From assembly GCF_019457595.1 (NCBI RefSeq), contig NZ_CP080419.1, forward strand, positions 1,922,001 through 1,986,000: a stretch of DNA of 64,000 bases, read 5' to 3'. The stretch comes from Shewanella psychrotolerans. GTDB taxonomy: Bacteria; Pseudomonadota; Gammaproteobacteria; Enterobacterales; Shewanellaceae. The notes under the pieces were generated by a model, which worked only from the letters and a program-made list of their open reading frames with translations, ran no database searches and was not told where the DNA came from. A program made the position numbers and the translations under genes. Positions within the stretch are counted from its first letter, which is position 1. Each line of letters begins with the position of its first letter. Positions 7,977 to 15,131 of the stretch are shown in pieces.

Positions 7977-9187
7977 TTAGAGTTCATTCAATCGGTAAAT
8001 TGCTGATAATCGTTAGCAGCTTGATGCTGGTGGCTTGCAGTCAACAGCAAGGCGATGGGGTGCTGACTATGGAGGTGACACGTGCCAATTTTAATGTTGA
8101 AATCCCTGCAACTGGCGAGTTAGAGGCAAGTCAATCCACCGCCGTTACTGTGCCCAATGGACTGAGAGGTCCGCAATCCCTCGCATGGATCCTTGATAAT
8201 TTTACTCCGGTAAAAAGCGGTGATGTGGTTGCAAAAATGGATCCGACACGGCAGCGTTATAAGCTTGAAGTTGAAAAGTTTGATTTTAATCGACTCAGTC
8301 TCGATAGTGACATGCAGCAACAAAAAGATAAGACCATTAGCCAAGAGTTGCAGGCAGGAACACAGATCACCACTAAAGAGAAAGATCTCGCTGAACGATT
8401 TTTCAGTGAAGATGAACGGGTTTATACCAAAATAGAGATCATTGAGCAGATGCGAAACCAGGATTATCTTGGGGCGAAAATGGAGTATTTCGATTGGGGA
8501 CTCGCGCAGCATGATGCCCAAGCACAAGCGGAGCAGCAGCTAATTAAACTCAAGCAAGGCGGTTACCAAGCGAAAATCGATCGTTACAAGAATAACCTAA
8601 GCCAGATGGAGATCTTAGCTCCCCACGATGGCTTATTTGTTTATCAAACGGGTTGGGATGGTGCAATGCCCGTTGTGGGGGACATGATGTGGTCGGGCTT
8701 TACCATAGGGACATTGCCAGATACCTCTGTCATGCAGGCAAAGCTGTTTGTGCTTGAGTCTGAGGCCGCAGGGTTGTCGGTTGGCAAGTCTGCAACGGTC
8801 TATCTTGATGCTTATCCAGATATGCCTTTTCGCGGCAAGGTTACTCAGGTCGATGCGCTAGCCAAGCCAAAAGAGAAAGACAGCCCAGTTAACTATTTTC
8901 AATTTACGGTGAGTTTAGATAAAACCCTTGTCGATATTATGCAGCCTGGCCGTCAACTCAGTGCTCAAGTACACGCCTTGTCGTTAACCGATGTGGTGAC
9001 TATTCCCAATCAAGCACTCTTTCAGAAAGAGGGGCTGTATTGGGTGTACTTGAAAACCAGCGAAGGATTTATCAAGCAGAGCGTGACGCCGGGTCAACGC
9101 AGTATCGACAGCACTGAAATTGTAAATGGCTTAACGAAAGGCGACGTTATCGCATTAACGACACCACCTAAAAGGAGTCGTATATGA
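7973..9187 (+). CDS. HlyD-like adaptor lipoprotein, third of three
   Basis: A 404-aa membrane-fusion protein with lipobox LMLVAC (Cys near residue 22). It has the lipoyl-like segment ATGELEASQSTAVTVPNGL and VKSGDVVAKMDPT, then a coiled coil, the LAPHDGLFVYQTGWDG segment and the barrel segment LVDIMQPGRQLSAQV. The C-terminal part (TIPNQALFQKEGLYWVYLK) matches the membrane-proximal domain of MacA/AcrA-type adaptors. It starts at ATG 7973 (ATGA overlap) and ends in an ATGA overlap with the permease gene. Confidence 0.87.
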   Translation: MIRVHSIGKLLIIVSSLMLVACSQQQGDGVLTMEVTRANFNVEIPATGELEASQSTAVTVPNGLRGPQSLAWILDNFTPVKSGDVVAKMDPTRQRYKLEVEKFDFNRLSLDSDMQQQKDKTISQELQAGTQITTKEKDLAERFFSEDERVYTKIEIIEQMRNQDYLGAKMEYFDWGLAQHDAQAQAEQQLIKLKQGGYQAKIDRYKNNLSQMEILAPHDGLFVYQTGWDGAMPVVGDMMWSGFTIGTLPDTSVMQAKLFVLESEAAGLSVGKSATVYLDAYPDMPFRGKVTQVDALAKPKEKDSPVNYFQFTVSLDKTLVDIMQPGRQLSAQVHALSLTDVVTIPNQALFQKEGLYWVYLKTSEGFIKQSVTPGQRSIDSTEIVNGLTKGDVIALTTPPKRSRI

Positions 9188-10440
9188 AGGACTACGGTGT
9201 GATTGGGCGATATATTGAAGGTATAGTTCAGGCCTTTGATGAGATGCGTCATCATAAATTACGCACAGCATTGACCCTACTCGGAATGATATTTGGTGTT
9301 GGTGCGGTTATCGCTATGCTCAGTGTTGGAGAGGGCGCAGAGCGCGAAGCGTTGAAGATGATCGAGTCTATGGGGGTGCGTAATATTGTGGTCAACGCTC
9401 GTAGCAGCGATGGCGAAGCCCTTAAATCGATTCGAGAGCACAGTGTTGGTTTGAGTTTACGTGATGTGCAGAGCGCCGCGGGAACCTTGCCATTTGTCGA
9501 CGACTGGAGCGCCCAAAAACAGGTTAAAACGTTTAGCTTATTTAGTCGTGAAGGGCGCAGCGATGCGATGGTGATGGGGGTGACCCCAAGCTACTTTGCA
9601 TTAAGTGCGTTTAATCTTGCTAAGGGGCGAGCACTCTCCACAGACGATCAATCTCATTACCGTCAAGTTGCAGTATTGGGGCCAGAAGCTGCGCGTAGTC
9701 TTTTTCCCCAAGGTCAGCCTGTTGGAGGATTAGTTAAAGTTAACCATCAATGGTTTGAAGTCGTTGGTGTGTTATCGGAAGGCGAGCAGGCGCAATCGAA
9801 AATTCAGGGAGTGAAATTAGGCGGTGAACGCAATCAAGTCTTTATTCCGTTAGCGACAGCGCTGAAGAAAATGAACTTTAAAAGTTTAGAAGATGAGCTT
9901 GACTCGATAAAGTTGGCTATTGCGTCAGAGGTTGAACCCTCTTTGGCTGCAAAGAGTTTAGGCCATCTGTTTGCACGCAGACACGGCGGAGAGAAAGATT
10001 ACGAGATAGTGGTTCCTGCTGACTTATTAGCTCAGCACCAGAAGACCCAGCAGATCTTCAATATTGTTATGGCCTGTGTAGCGGGCATTTCATTATTGGT
10101 CGGTGGCATTGGGATCATGAATATTATGCTAGCAACCATAATGGAACGCACCGGTGAAATCGGCTTGCTACGGGCACTAGGCGCGAGACGTAAAGATATT
10201 GCGCGACAGTTTTTAATTGAGAGTATCGCTATTTCTGCTACAGGTGGCTTGATAGGTATCGTGGTGGGGTTATTGCTTGCGATGGTGATCTCGACTGCTG
10301 CCGGGTGGCCTGTGGCTTGGTCGCCATTTGCAATATTGCTCGCGCTTGGGGTTTGTATGACCATCGGGATTGGTTTTGGGCTTTATCCTGCTCAGAAAGC
10401 GGCGCGTTTAGATCCTATCGTTGCACTGCAACGGGATTGA
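9184..10440 (+). CDS. MacB/FtsX-type ABC exporter permease
   Basis: A 418-aa permease that lacks a fused ATPase. It has one N-terminal transmembrane helix (ALTLLGMIFGVGAVIAMLSV), a periplasmic MacB_PCD domain of about 220 residues and three C-terminal helices (IFNIVMACVAGISLLVGGIG, ATGGLIGIVVGLLLAMVIST, FAILLALGVCMTIGIGFGLY). The FtsX motif MERTGEIGLLRALGARRKDI and the ending YPAQKAARLDPIVALQ are diagnostic. It works with the ATPase at 5125 and the three adaptors. No outer-membrane TolC gene is in the operon, so a housekeeping TolC is probably used. Confidence 0.92.
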   Translation: MKDYGVIGRYIEGIVQAFDEMRHHKLRTALTLLGMIFGVGAVIAMLSVGEGAEREALKMIESMGVRNIVVNARSSDGEALKSIREHSVGLSLRDVQSAAGTLPFVDDWSAQKQVKTFSLFSREGRSDAMVMGVTPSYFALSAFNLAKGRALSTDDQSHYRQVAVLGPEAARSLFPQGQPVGGLVKVNHQWFEVVGVLSEGEQAQSKIQGVKLGGERNQVFIPLATALKKMNFKSLEDELDSIKLAIASEVEPSLAAKSLGHLFARRHGGEKDYEIVVPADLLAQHQKTQQIFNIVMACVAGISLLVGGIGIMNIMLATIMERTGEIGLLRALGARRKDIARQFLIESIAISATGGLIGIVVGLLLAMVISTAAGWPVAWSPFAILLALGVCMTIGIGFGLYPAQKAARLDPIVALQRD

Positions 10441-10590
10441 TCCGCGGGCTTGGTTCAGGTTTGAGACTCTGCTTGGCGATGTCGCTAATGATAGTTCTGT
10501 GGCGCAGCTGATGCTTCGCTCTATCGTTTAGCGCATAGGTTTAGTTTAGAGGTTTAGCTTAAGGCTTAGCTCTGCAGTTTGGACTTGTGG

Positions 10591-10613
10591 CCAATGGGCT
10601 ATTCACCCATTGG
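10591..10613. repeat. 8-bp inverted repeat between convergent genes
   Basis: CCAATGGG (10591-10598) and CCCATTGG (10606-10613) flank a 7-nt loop. It overlaps the 3' end of the minus-strand 81-aa ORF and follows the exporter operon. There is no T run on either side, so it is at best a weak terminator. Confidence 0.35.
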
Positions 10614-10844
10614 TACTTGTTGTGCGTAGCAGTTATGGTTCATTTCACAGTTATCGGTGGTTAAGGTGGCGTTTAGCTGGCTGAAGTCTTGCTTGGGCGC
10701 TGAGTCATCATTTTCATCTACCCAACTACTTTTAAGATCTGATAGCCAAGAGCTCCCAGTGCTTTGTTCAAAGTAATTTGAGACATCAATAAATGTTAAC
10801 CAAAATGCGTAGGCGACGATGGAGTAAATCGTAAAACGGAACAT
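10599..10844 (-). CDS. Small membrane-anchored hypothetical protein
   Basis: An 81-aa ORF with one hydrophobic N-terminal segment (FTIYSIVAYAFWLTFIDV) followed by an acidic, Ser/Asp-rich part with two Cys residues (NCEMNHNC). I recognise no family. No clear Shine-Dalgarno precedes its ATG, so it is supported mainly by its sensible domain layout (anchor plus soluble tail). Confidence 0.45.
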   Translation of the reverse strand: MFRFTIYSIVAYAFWLTFIDVSNYFEQSTGSSWLSDLKSSWVDENDDSAPKQDFSQLNATLTTDNCEMNHNCYAQQVPMGE

Positions 10845-11304
10845 AGTGTATACCCAGTAAAGTCTAATTTAGCATGGACTATACTCGCTAATTTTCAATA
10901 AAGAAACTGTCAATGTTTTGCCGCAAACTCGTACTAAGATGATGTTTTTTTCTTGTTGATTTTAAAGAATAAAGTTTATCGATGCAGGCGTTTCCGCCAA
11001 TAAAAAATCAGTGTCAGATTCTTAACTAATAGCGAAATTTTTGACGTTGAGTTAGTTGTCGCTGAGTCAGGAAAATGAGTAAGAAGAGCAAGTGATCAAA
11101 GTGCTTGATTCGAGCCATTAGAGGGTTAATATCAGGTGGTGTTATCGTCAATTTAGGCCGAGTTTTTAAGAGGCAATAACTCACCTTGTGGGTTAAATTG
11201 ATATTTTAACCCACAATAGTGCTGCTATTAAAAAGAAATAAGCTTTTCAATTTAATATATTAATTTTTATTACTGCCACTATACCAATGTGCTGCTCAGT
11301 ATTC
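10845..11304. other. 460-bp intergenic region
   Basis: No gene is visible. It contains the 12-bp perfect inverted repeat at 11186-11216. It separates the end of the hydrogenase operon (minus strand) from the small membrane protein gene. Confidence 0.6.
11186..11216. repeat. Perfect 12-bp inverted repeat downstream of the hydrogenase operon
   Basis: TTGTGGGTTAAA (11186-11197) and TTTAACCCACAA (11205-11216) flank a 7-nt loop. It lies about 90 bp past the last gene of the hya-hyp operon. It may be an RNA 3'-end hairpin or processing signal; neither side carries a long T run. Confidence 0.6.
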
Positions 11305-11469
11305 TTAGTGGCGTTTTTTCCACGCCATAATACCAGCAACTATGATCACCAATGCGATAATAGGTAACAGATCATTAAGGTGATGGAATAAACCTATGCC
11401 ATGGTGTCCGGGATGTGCCCAAGCCGCGGCGGGTAATAAACTAGCTAATAGCAGTAAGGCTCTGTTCAT
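11305..11469 (-). CDS. 54-aa His-rich membrane protein, HupE-N-terminus-like, last gene of the hyp operon
   Basis: A short gene with a strong start: GGAGA lies 6 nt before the ATG at 11469. The protein has a signal-like segment (RALLLLASLLPAAAWA), then AHPGHHGIGLFHHLND with five His residues, one transmembrane helix (LLPIIALVIIVAGIMAW) and a basic end KKRH. The signal peptide followed by AHPGHH resembles the N-terminus of HupE/UreJ nickel transporters, but those have several more helices. It lies 32 bp after hypA in the same direction. A role in nickel handling is plausible from position and His content, not shown. Confidence 0.75.
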   Translation of the reverse strand: MNRALLLLASLLPAAAWAHPGHHGIGLFHHLNDLLPIIALVIIVAGIMAWKKRH

Positions 11470-11501
11470 TTGAGTTCTCCATTATTTTGTTTGTGTAGGT
11501 T

Positions 11502-11849
11502 TTAATCGGTTTCCAGCTCTAACTGCATGAGTAGCATCTCTTCACCATCGGTAATTTTGGTGTCGAAGCTATTGCAGTTAGGACAAATTACGCTGCGCTC
11601 AGTCACTTCATTTGTGGTGTGACATTGGTTGCACGCTATAACAATCGGTTGTATCTCAATCACAAGCTGTGCTTCTTTTGCACGACCTTCTAGTTTGAAA
11701 ATATCAAATGCGGTCGTTAACAGAGAGGGTTCAACACCACTCAGTATGCCTATCTTGATCACGACCTTTGTTATTCGGGTAGCCTGATTTTCATCGGCAT
11801 GTTGTTCGCACTGCTCTAGCAATGCACTGACAATCGAATATTCATGCAT
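11502..11849 (-). CDS. hypA: Hydrogenase nickel-insertion protein HypA
   Basis: A 115-aa nickel metallochaperone acting with HypB to deliver nickel to the hydrogenase large subunit. It begins MHEYSI, where His2 is the nickel ligand, and has the zinc site CNQC plus CPNC near residues 73-92. The frame is open 20 codons further upstream, but MHE is the family start, and its ATG overlaps the hypE stop as TAATG. It is the penultimate gene of the operon. Confidence 0.95.
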   Translation of the reverse strand: MHEYSIVSALLEQCEQHADENQATRITKVVIKIGILSGVEPSLLTTAFDIFKLEGRAKEAQLVIEIQPIVIACNQCHTTNEVTERSVICPNCNSFDTKITDGEEMLLMQLELETD

Positions 11850-12874
11850 TAGCAGATCCTTGGTAATAACTCTCCGTGGGGCAGGTCGAGATAGCGACTG
11901 CTTCCCCACGGGGTTTTTAATACCACTTTTCCCTGATTATCTGCATCAACTCGACCAATTATTGCCGCTTGTTCACAGTGACCATAACGTTGAATGATCT
12001 CTAATGCGCCTGCGGCGATCTCATTGGGCACAGCCATGATAAAGGTGCCTTCGTTGGCAAGATCATGGGGTTCAAAGCCGTAGAGTTCGCAGAGTCCTTT
12101 GACTTCATCACTCACAGGAATAAGCGACTCTTCGACTTTTATTCCCACATTAGATGCCGCAGCCCATTCGTTAAGCACGGCGGCAAGGCCGCCACGGGTC
12201 GCGTCTCTCATGGCGTGAATATCGATATTGGCCGCTATCAGTTGCTCGACGATTGGCCACAGATTTGCGCAATCGCTGGTTAATTCTGACTCAAGGGCTA
12301 GTCCCTCTCTTGCCATTAAAATTGCCGCGCCGTGACGGCCAATATCACCCGAGACAATAATCGCATCACCAACTTGGAGGTTTTTGACCGATATATTGGG
12401 TTTTAAAATGCGCCCAACACCAGAAGTATTAATAAACAGTCCGTCTGCGCAGCCTTTGGGAACAACTTTAGTGTCTCCGCAGACGACACGGGTGCAACTT
12501 TTGTGAAGTTCTGCGGCCATGGTGTCGACAATTTCTTTAAGCTGGGGAATAGGGAAGCCCTCTTCAATAATAAAGCTGCAGCTTAGATATTGAGGTTCTG
12601 CCCCCATCATCGCCAGATCGTTCACCGTACCTGCAACCGCCAATTTACCGATATTACCGCCGGCAAAAAATAGTGGTGCAACGGTGAAGGAGTCGGTGGT
12701 AAATGCAGCTTGACCTTCAATATTAACGATCGCAGCATCTTCTTCACTGGCAAGAATGGGATTATTAAATGCCTTAAAAAAGATGGACTTTATAAGGTGG
12801 TTCATCTCTTTACCGCCGCCACCATGGCTGAGCTGAACTGATTTCTCTGTTGCCTTATCAAATGTTTGAGACAT
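11849..12874 (-). CDS. hypE: Hydrogenase maturation protein HypE
   Basis: A 341-aa enzyme that dehydrates the carbamoyl group on its C-terminal Cys to a thiocyanate, the CN source for the NiFe(CN)2CO site. The C-terminus reads LLPRIC, the essential PRxC end. The N-terminal [13 protein letters not shown] and the [20 protein letters not shown] segment are the AIR synthase-like ATP-binding parts. Its start is 2 bp after the hypD stop and its stop overlaps the hypA start. Confidence 0.96.
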   Translation of the reverse strand: MSQTFDKATEKSVQLSHGGGGKEMNHLIKSIFFKAFNNPILASEEDAAIVNIEGQAAFTTDSFTVAPLFFAGGNIGKLAVAGTVNDLAMMGAEPQYLSCSFIIEEGFPIPQLKEIVDTMAAELHKSCTRVVCGDTKVVPKGCADGLFINTSGVGRILKPNISVKNLQVGDAIIVSGDIGRHGAAILMAREGLALESELTSDCANLWPIVEQLIAANIDIHAMRDATRGGLAAVLNEWAAASNVGIKVEESLIPVSDEVKGLCELYGFEPHDLANEGTFIMAVPNEIAAGALEIIQRYGHCEQAAIIGRVDADNQGKVVLKTPWGSSRYLDLPHGELLPRIC

Positions 12875-12876
12875 GG

Positions 12877-13992
12877 TTATACTCCGTTATAACGATAATA
12901 AGCGTTGCAGGCACCTTCAGAACTCACCATACAGCTGCCCAGAGGTGATTCTGGAGTACAACCTCGACCAAACACCTTGCAATCTTTAGGTTTCGCAATA
13001 CCGCGCAATATGTCACCGCATTGGCAAGCCTTGTGATCATCGATGTCGGCTACATCTAGCTTATCGGCATAGATCTGCTCTGCATCTCGGTGAGCGTATT
13101 CGGCTCTGAGCATCAAAGCCGAGTCGGCTAAAGGACCTAACCCTCTCCAGCGAAATTGTGGTCTCACCATCATGTACTTGTTAACTTTTTGCTGAGCATG
13201 CGTATTGCCATCTTCGCTGACAGCGCGGCTATATTGCACATCTAGCTCTGCAACATCAGCCACTTTCTGCTTCACAATACGTAGAATAGATTCCATCACA
13301 TCAACAGGTTCAAAGCCTGCAACCACCACAGGAGTGCCATAGTTTTCAACCGTTGGACGGTAAAGCTTTGCACCACTAATTACGCTGACATGGGCCGGGC
13401 CGATAAATGCATTCACTGTGGCTTGTGGGTCGGCCATCACCGCATCGATAGCGGGTGGCACCAGTACATGATTAATATGAAATAGTAGGTTGTCGATATG
13501 TTGGTTTTCAGCTTGTTCAATAAGCACTGCAGTCATAGGGGTTGATGTTTCGAACCCTATGGCAAAGAAGATCACGGTTTTATCAGGATTATCTTTGGCG
13601 ATAGTCAGGGTATCAAGTGGGTCATAAATTGGGCGGATATCACAACCTTTAGCCCTAAACTGCGCGAGACTGCCTTTTGAGCCTGGCACTCTGATCATAT
13701 CCCCAAGTGTGACCAAAATGACGTTATTTTGAGAGGCTAAAATCGCCGCATGATCGATGCGCTCTTTGGGCATCACGCATACGGGGCAACCGGGGCCATG
13801 CACAAACTCAATATTGTCTGGTAGCAGCTGATTAAGCCCATATTTCATGATGGTATGGGTATGACCGCCGCAAACTTCCATGATGTTGATTTTGCCACTA
13901 TAGCCATTAGCTAAGCGATGGATCTCGTTGGACAGATTGTTAATTGTGTCAGGATCTCTAAAACCTTGGTAAAGCTGTTTGAGCTCAATCAT
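12877..13992 (-). CDS. hypD: Hydrogenase maturation protein HypD
   Basis: A 371-aa iron-sulfur scaffold that holds Fe(CN)2CO with HypC. It has the family motifs MEVCGGHTHTIMKYG (residues about 38-52), HGPGCPVCVMP (about 65-75) and GFETSTP, and the C-terminal [4Fe-4S] cysteines in CQCGDILRG, FGRGCTPESPLGSCMVSSEG and ACNAYY. All the expected Cys residues are visible. It is packed 2 bp from both hypC and hypE. Confidence 0.96.
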   Translation of the reverse strand: MIELKQLYQGFRDPDTINNLSNEIHRLANGYSGKINIMEVCGGHTHTIMKYGLNQLLPDNIEFVHGPGCPVCVMPKERIDHAAILASQNNVILVTLGDMIRVPGSKGSLAQFRAKGCDIRPIYDPLDTLTIAKDNPDKTVIFFAIGFETSTPMTAVLIEQAENQHIDNLLFHINHVLVPPAIDAVMADPQATVNAFIGPAHVSVISGAKLYRPTVENYGTPVVVAGFEPVDVMESILRIVKQKVADVAELDVQYSRAVSEDGNTHAQQKVNKYMMVRPQFRWRGLGPLADSALMLRAEYAHRDAEQIYADKLDVADIDDHKACQCGDILRGIAKPKDCKVFGRGCTPESPLGSCMVSSEGACNAYYRYNGV

Positions 13993-13994
13993 GG

Positions 13995-14237
13995 CTAGTA
14001 CTCCTGCTCGTCCATTTTCTTGACGATCTCTTGATAAAGCGCCAAGCTCTGCTCTGCATCGGCTTTATCGATTTTATTCATCACGAAACCGATATGGATC
14101 AACACATAGTCATCGAGTTCAAGCGGATCACTGAGTAGATGGCTACTGACTTTTCGCTTAACTCCCATGGTTTCCACGGTAACCGCTTGTTCATCGGGAT
14201 GAAGTGCGACCACCTTAGATGGTATCGATAGGCACAT
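13995..14237 (-). CDS. hypC: Hydrogenase maturation chaperone HypC
   Basis: An 80-aa chaperone. It begins MCLSIPSKV, where Cys2 binds the iron precursor and later contacts the large-subunit precursor. The mid-part DYVLIHIGFVMNKID is the family signature. It lies between hypB (gap 2 bp) and hypD (gap 2 bp). No second hypC/hybG-like gene is in the window. Confidence 0.95.
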   Translation of the reverse strand: MCLSIPSKVVALHPDEQAVTVETMGVKRKVSSHLLSDPLELDDYVLIHIGFVMNKIDKADAEQSLALYQEIVKKMDEQEY

Positions 14238-14239
14238 GG

Positions 14240-15019
14240 TTAGGCTCTCCGGTGTTCATTTAGCCAGTTGGCAACGGCATACATACTGGCGCTGTCTTTC
14301 ACCGACGTCACTAACACTTCTGCTTGCGGGTTAAGGCGTTTGACTTGAGCTTTGGCTTCTTCGATATCGAAATCGAAATGAGGTAAAAGATCGGCTTTGG
14401 TGATCAACACTAAGTCGGCTTTTCGGAACATGACGGGATACTTTTCAATTTTATCGTCGCCTTCAGGTATCGATACCAACACCACATTGATGTGAGTACC
14501 CACATCATAGGACGCGGGGCAAACTAAGTTGCCTACATTTTCAACAAAACAGATGTCAAGTGGTTTAAGATCCACATGATGCAGGGCGCTGTGCACCATA
14601 AAAGCATCGAGATGACATGCTGAACCGGTTTGAATTTGATAGGCTGGAATCCCCTTAGCGATAAGACGATCGGCGTCGCGGGAGGTTTCTAAGTCACCCT
14701 CTATCACTGCATAATTAAGGTCGGTGTACTCTTTTAGATGTTCAAGTAAGGTCGTTTTGCCGCTACCTGGGCTGCTCATTAGATTAAATGCGGTGATCTG
14801 ATGGTCTTCAAAATGAGCTCGGTTGTGGGCCGCTTCATGATCGTTTTTATCGAGGATCTTGTGAATAACCGACAGGGTTTTTTTATCATTGAGCTGAGGA
14901 TTGCTATGAAGCTCATCATGGGAATGACTATGATGCTCATGAGAATGGGAGTGGCTATAGTCATGATCGTGTGCATGATGATCATGTCGTGGAATGGAAC
15001 AGCCGCAATCTTTACACAT
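14240..15019 (-). CDS. hypB: Hydrogenase nickel incorporation GTPase HypB
   Basis: A 259-aa GTPase for nickel insertion. The N-terminus MCKDCGCSI holds the CxxCxC nickel site, followed by a His-rich nickel-storage stretch (about residues 11-38, with many HDH/HSH repeats). The GTPase P-loop is SSPGSGKTT, the switch segment VIEGDLETS and the guanine-specific ITKAD. I chose ATG 15019, which has GGAG 6 nt upstream; the frame is open four codons further. A 112-bp gap separates it from hypF, the largest in the operon, so an internal promoter is possible. Confidence 0.95.
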   Translation of the reverse strand: MCKDCGCSIPRHDHHAHDHDYSHSHSHEHHSHSHDELHSNPQLNDKKTLSVIHKILDKNDHEAAHNRAHFEDHQITAFNLMSSPGSGKTTLLEHLKEYTDLNYAVIEGDLETSRDADRLIAKGIPAYQIQTGSACHLDAFMVHSALHHVDLKPLDICFVENVGNLVCPASYDVGTHINVVLVSIPEGDDKIEKYPVMFRKADLVLITKADLLPHFDFDIEEAKAQVKRLNPQAEVLVTSVKDSASMYAVANWLNEHRRA

Positions 15020-15053
15020 AATAAACTCCATTTAATCTAATGCTAATACAGAC

Positions 15054-15108
15054 AGTTTGCGCTTTGAAAAGGATAACTTCATTGATACTGGTCACTTTTA
15101 CGCAAACT
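15054..15108. repeat. 8-bp inverted repeat in the hypF-hypB gap
   Basis: AGTTTGCG (15054-15061) and CGCAAACT (15101-15108) are separated by 39 bp. It occupies the only sizeable gap inside the hydrogenase operon. It could form an RNA stem between hypF and hypB; no T run follows. Confidence 0.3.
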
Positions 15109-15131
15109 CTTGAATGATTTGTTGTTTAAAT

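Noticed and set aside
14801..15040. 79-codon plus-strand ORF with many Met residues
   Set aside because: It is the antisense of the His-rich HypB N-terminus; the His codons read as Met/Val on the other strand.
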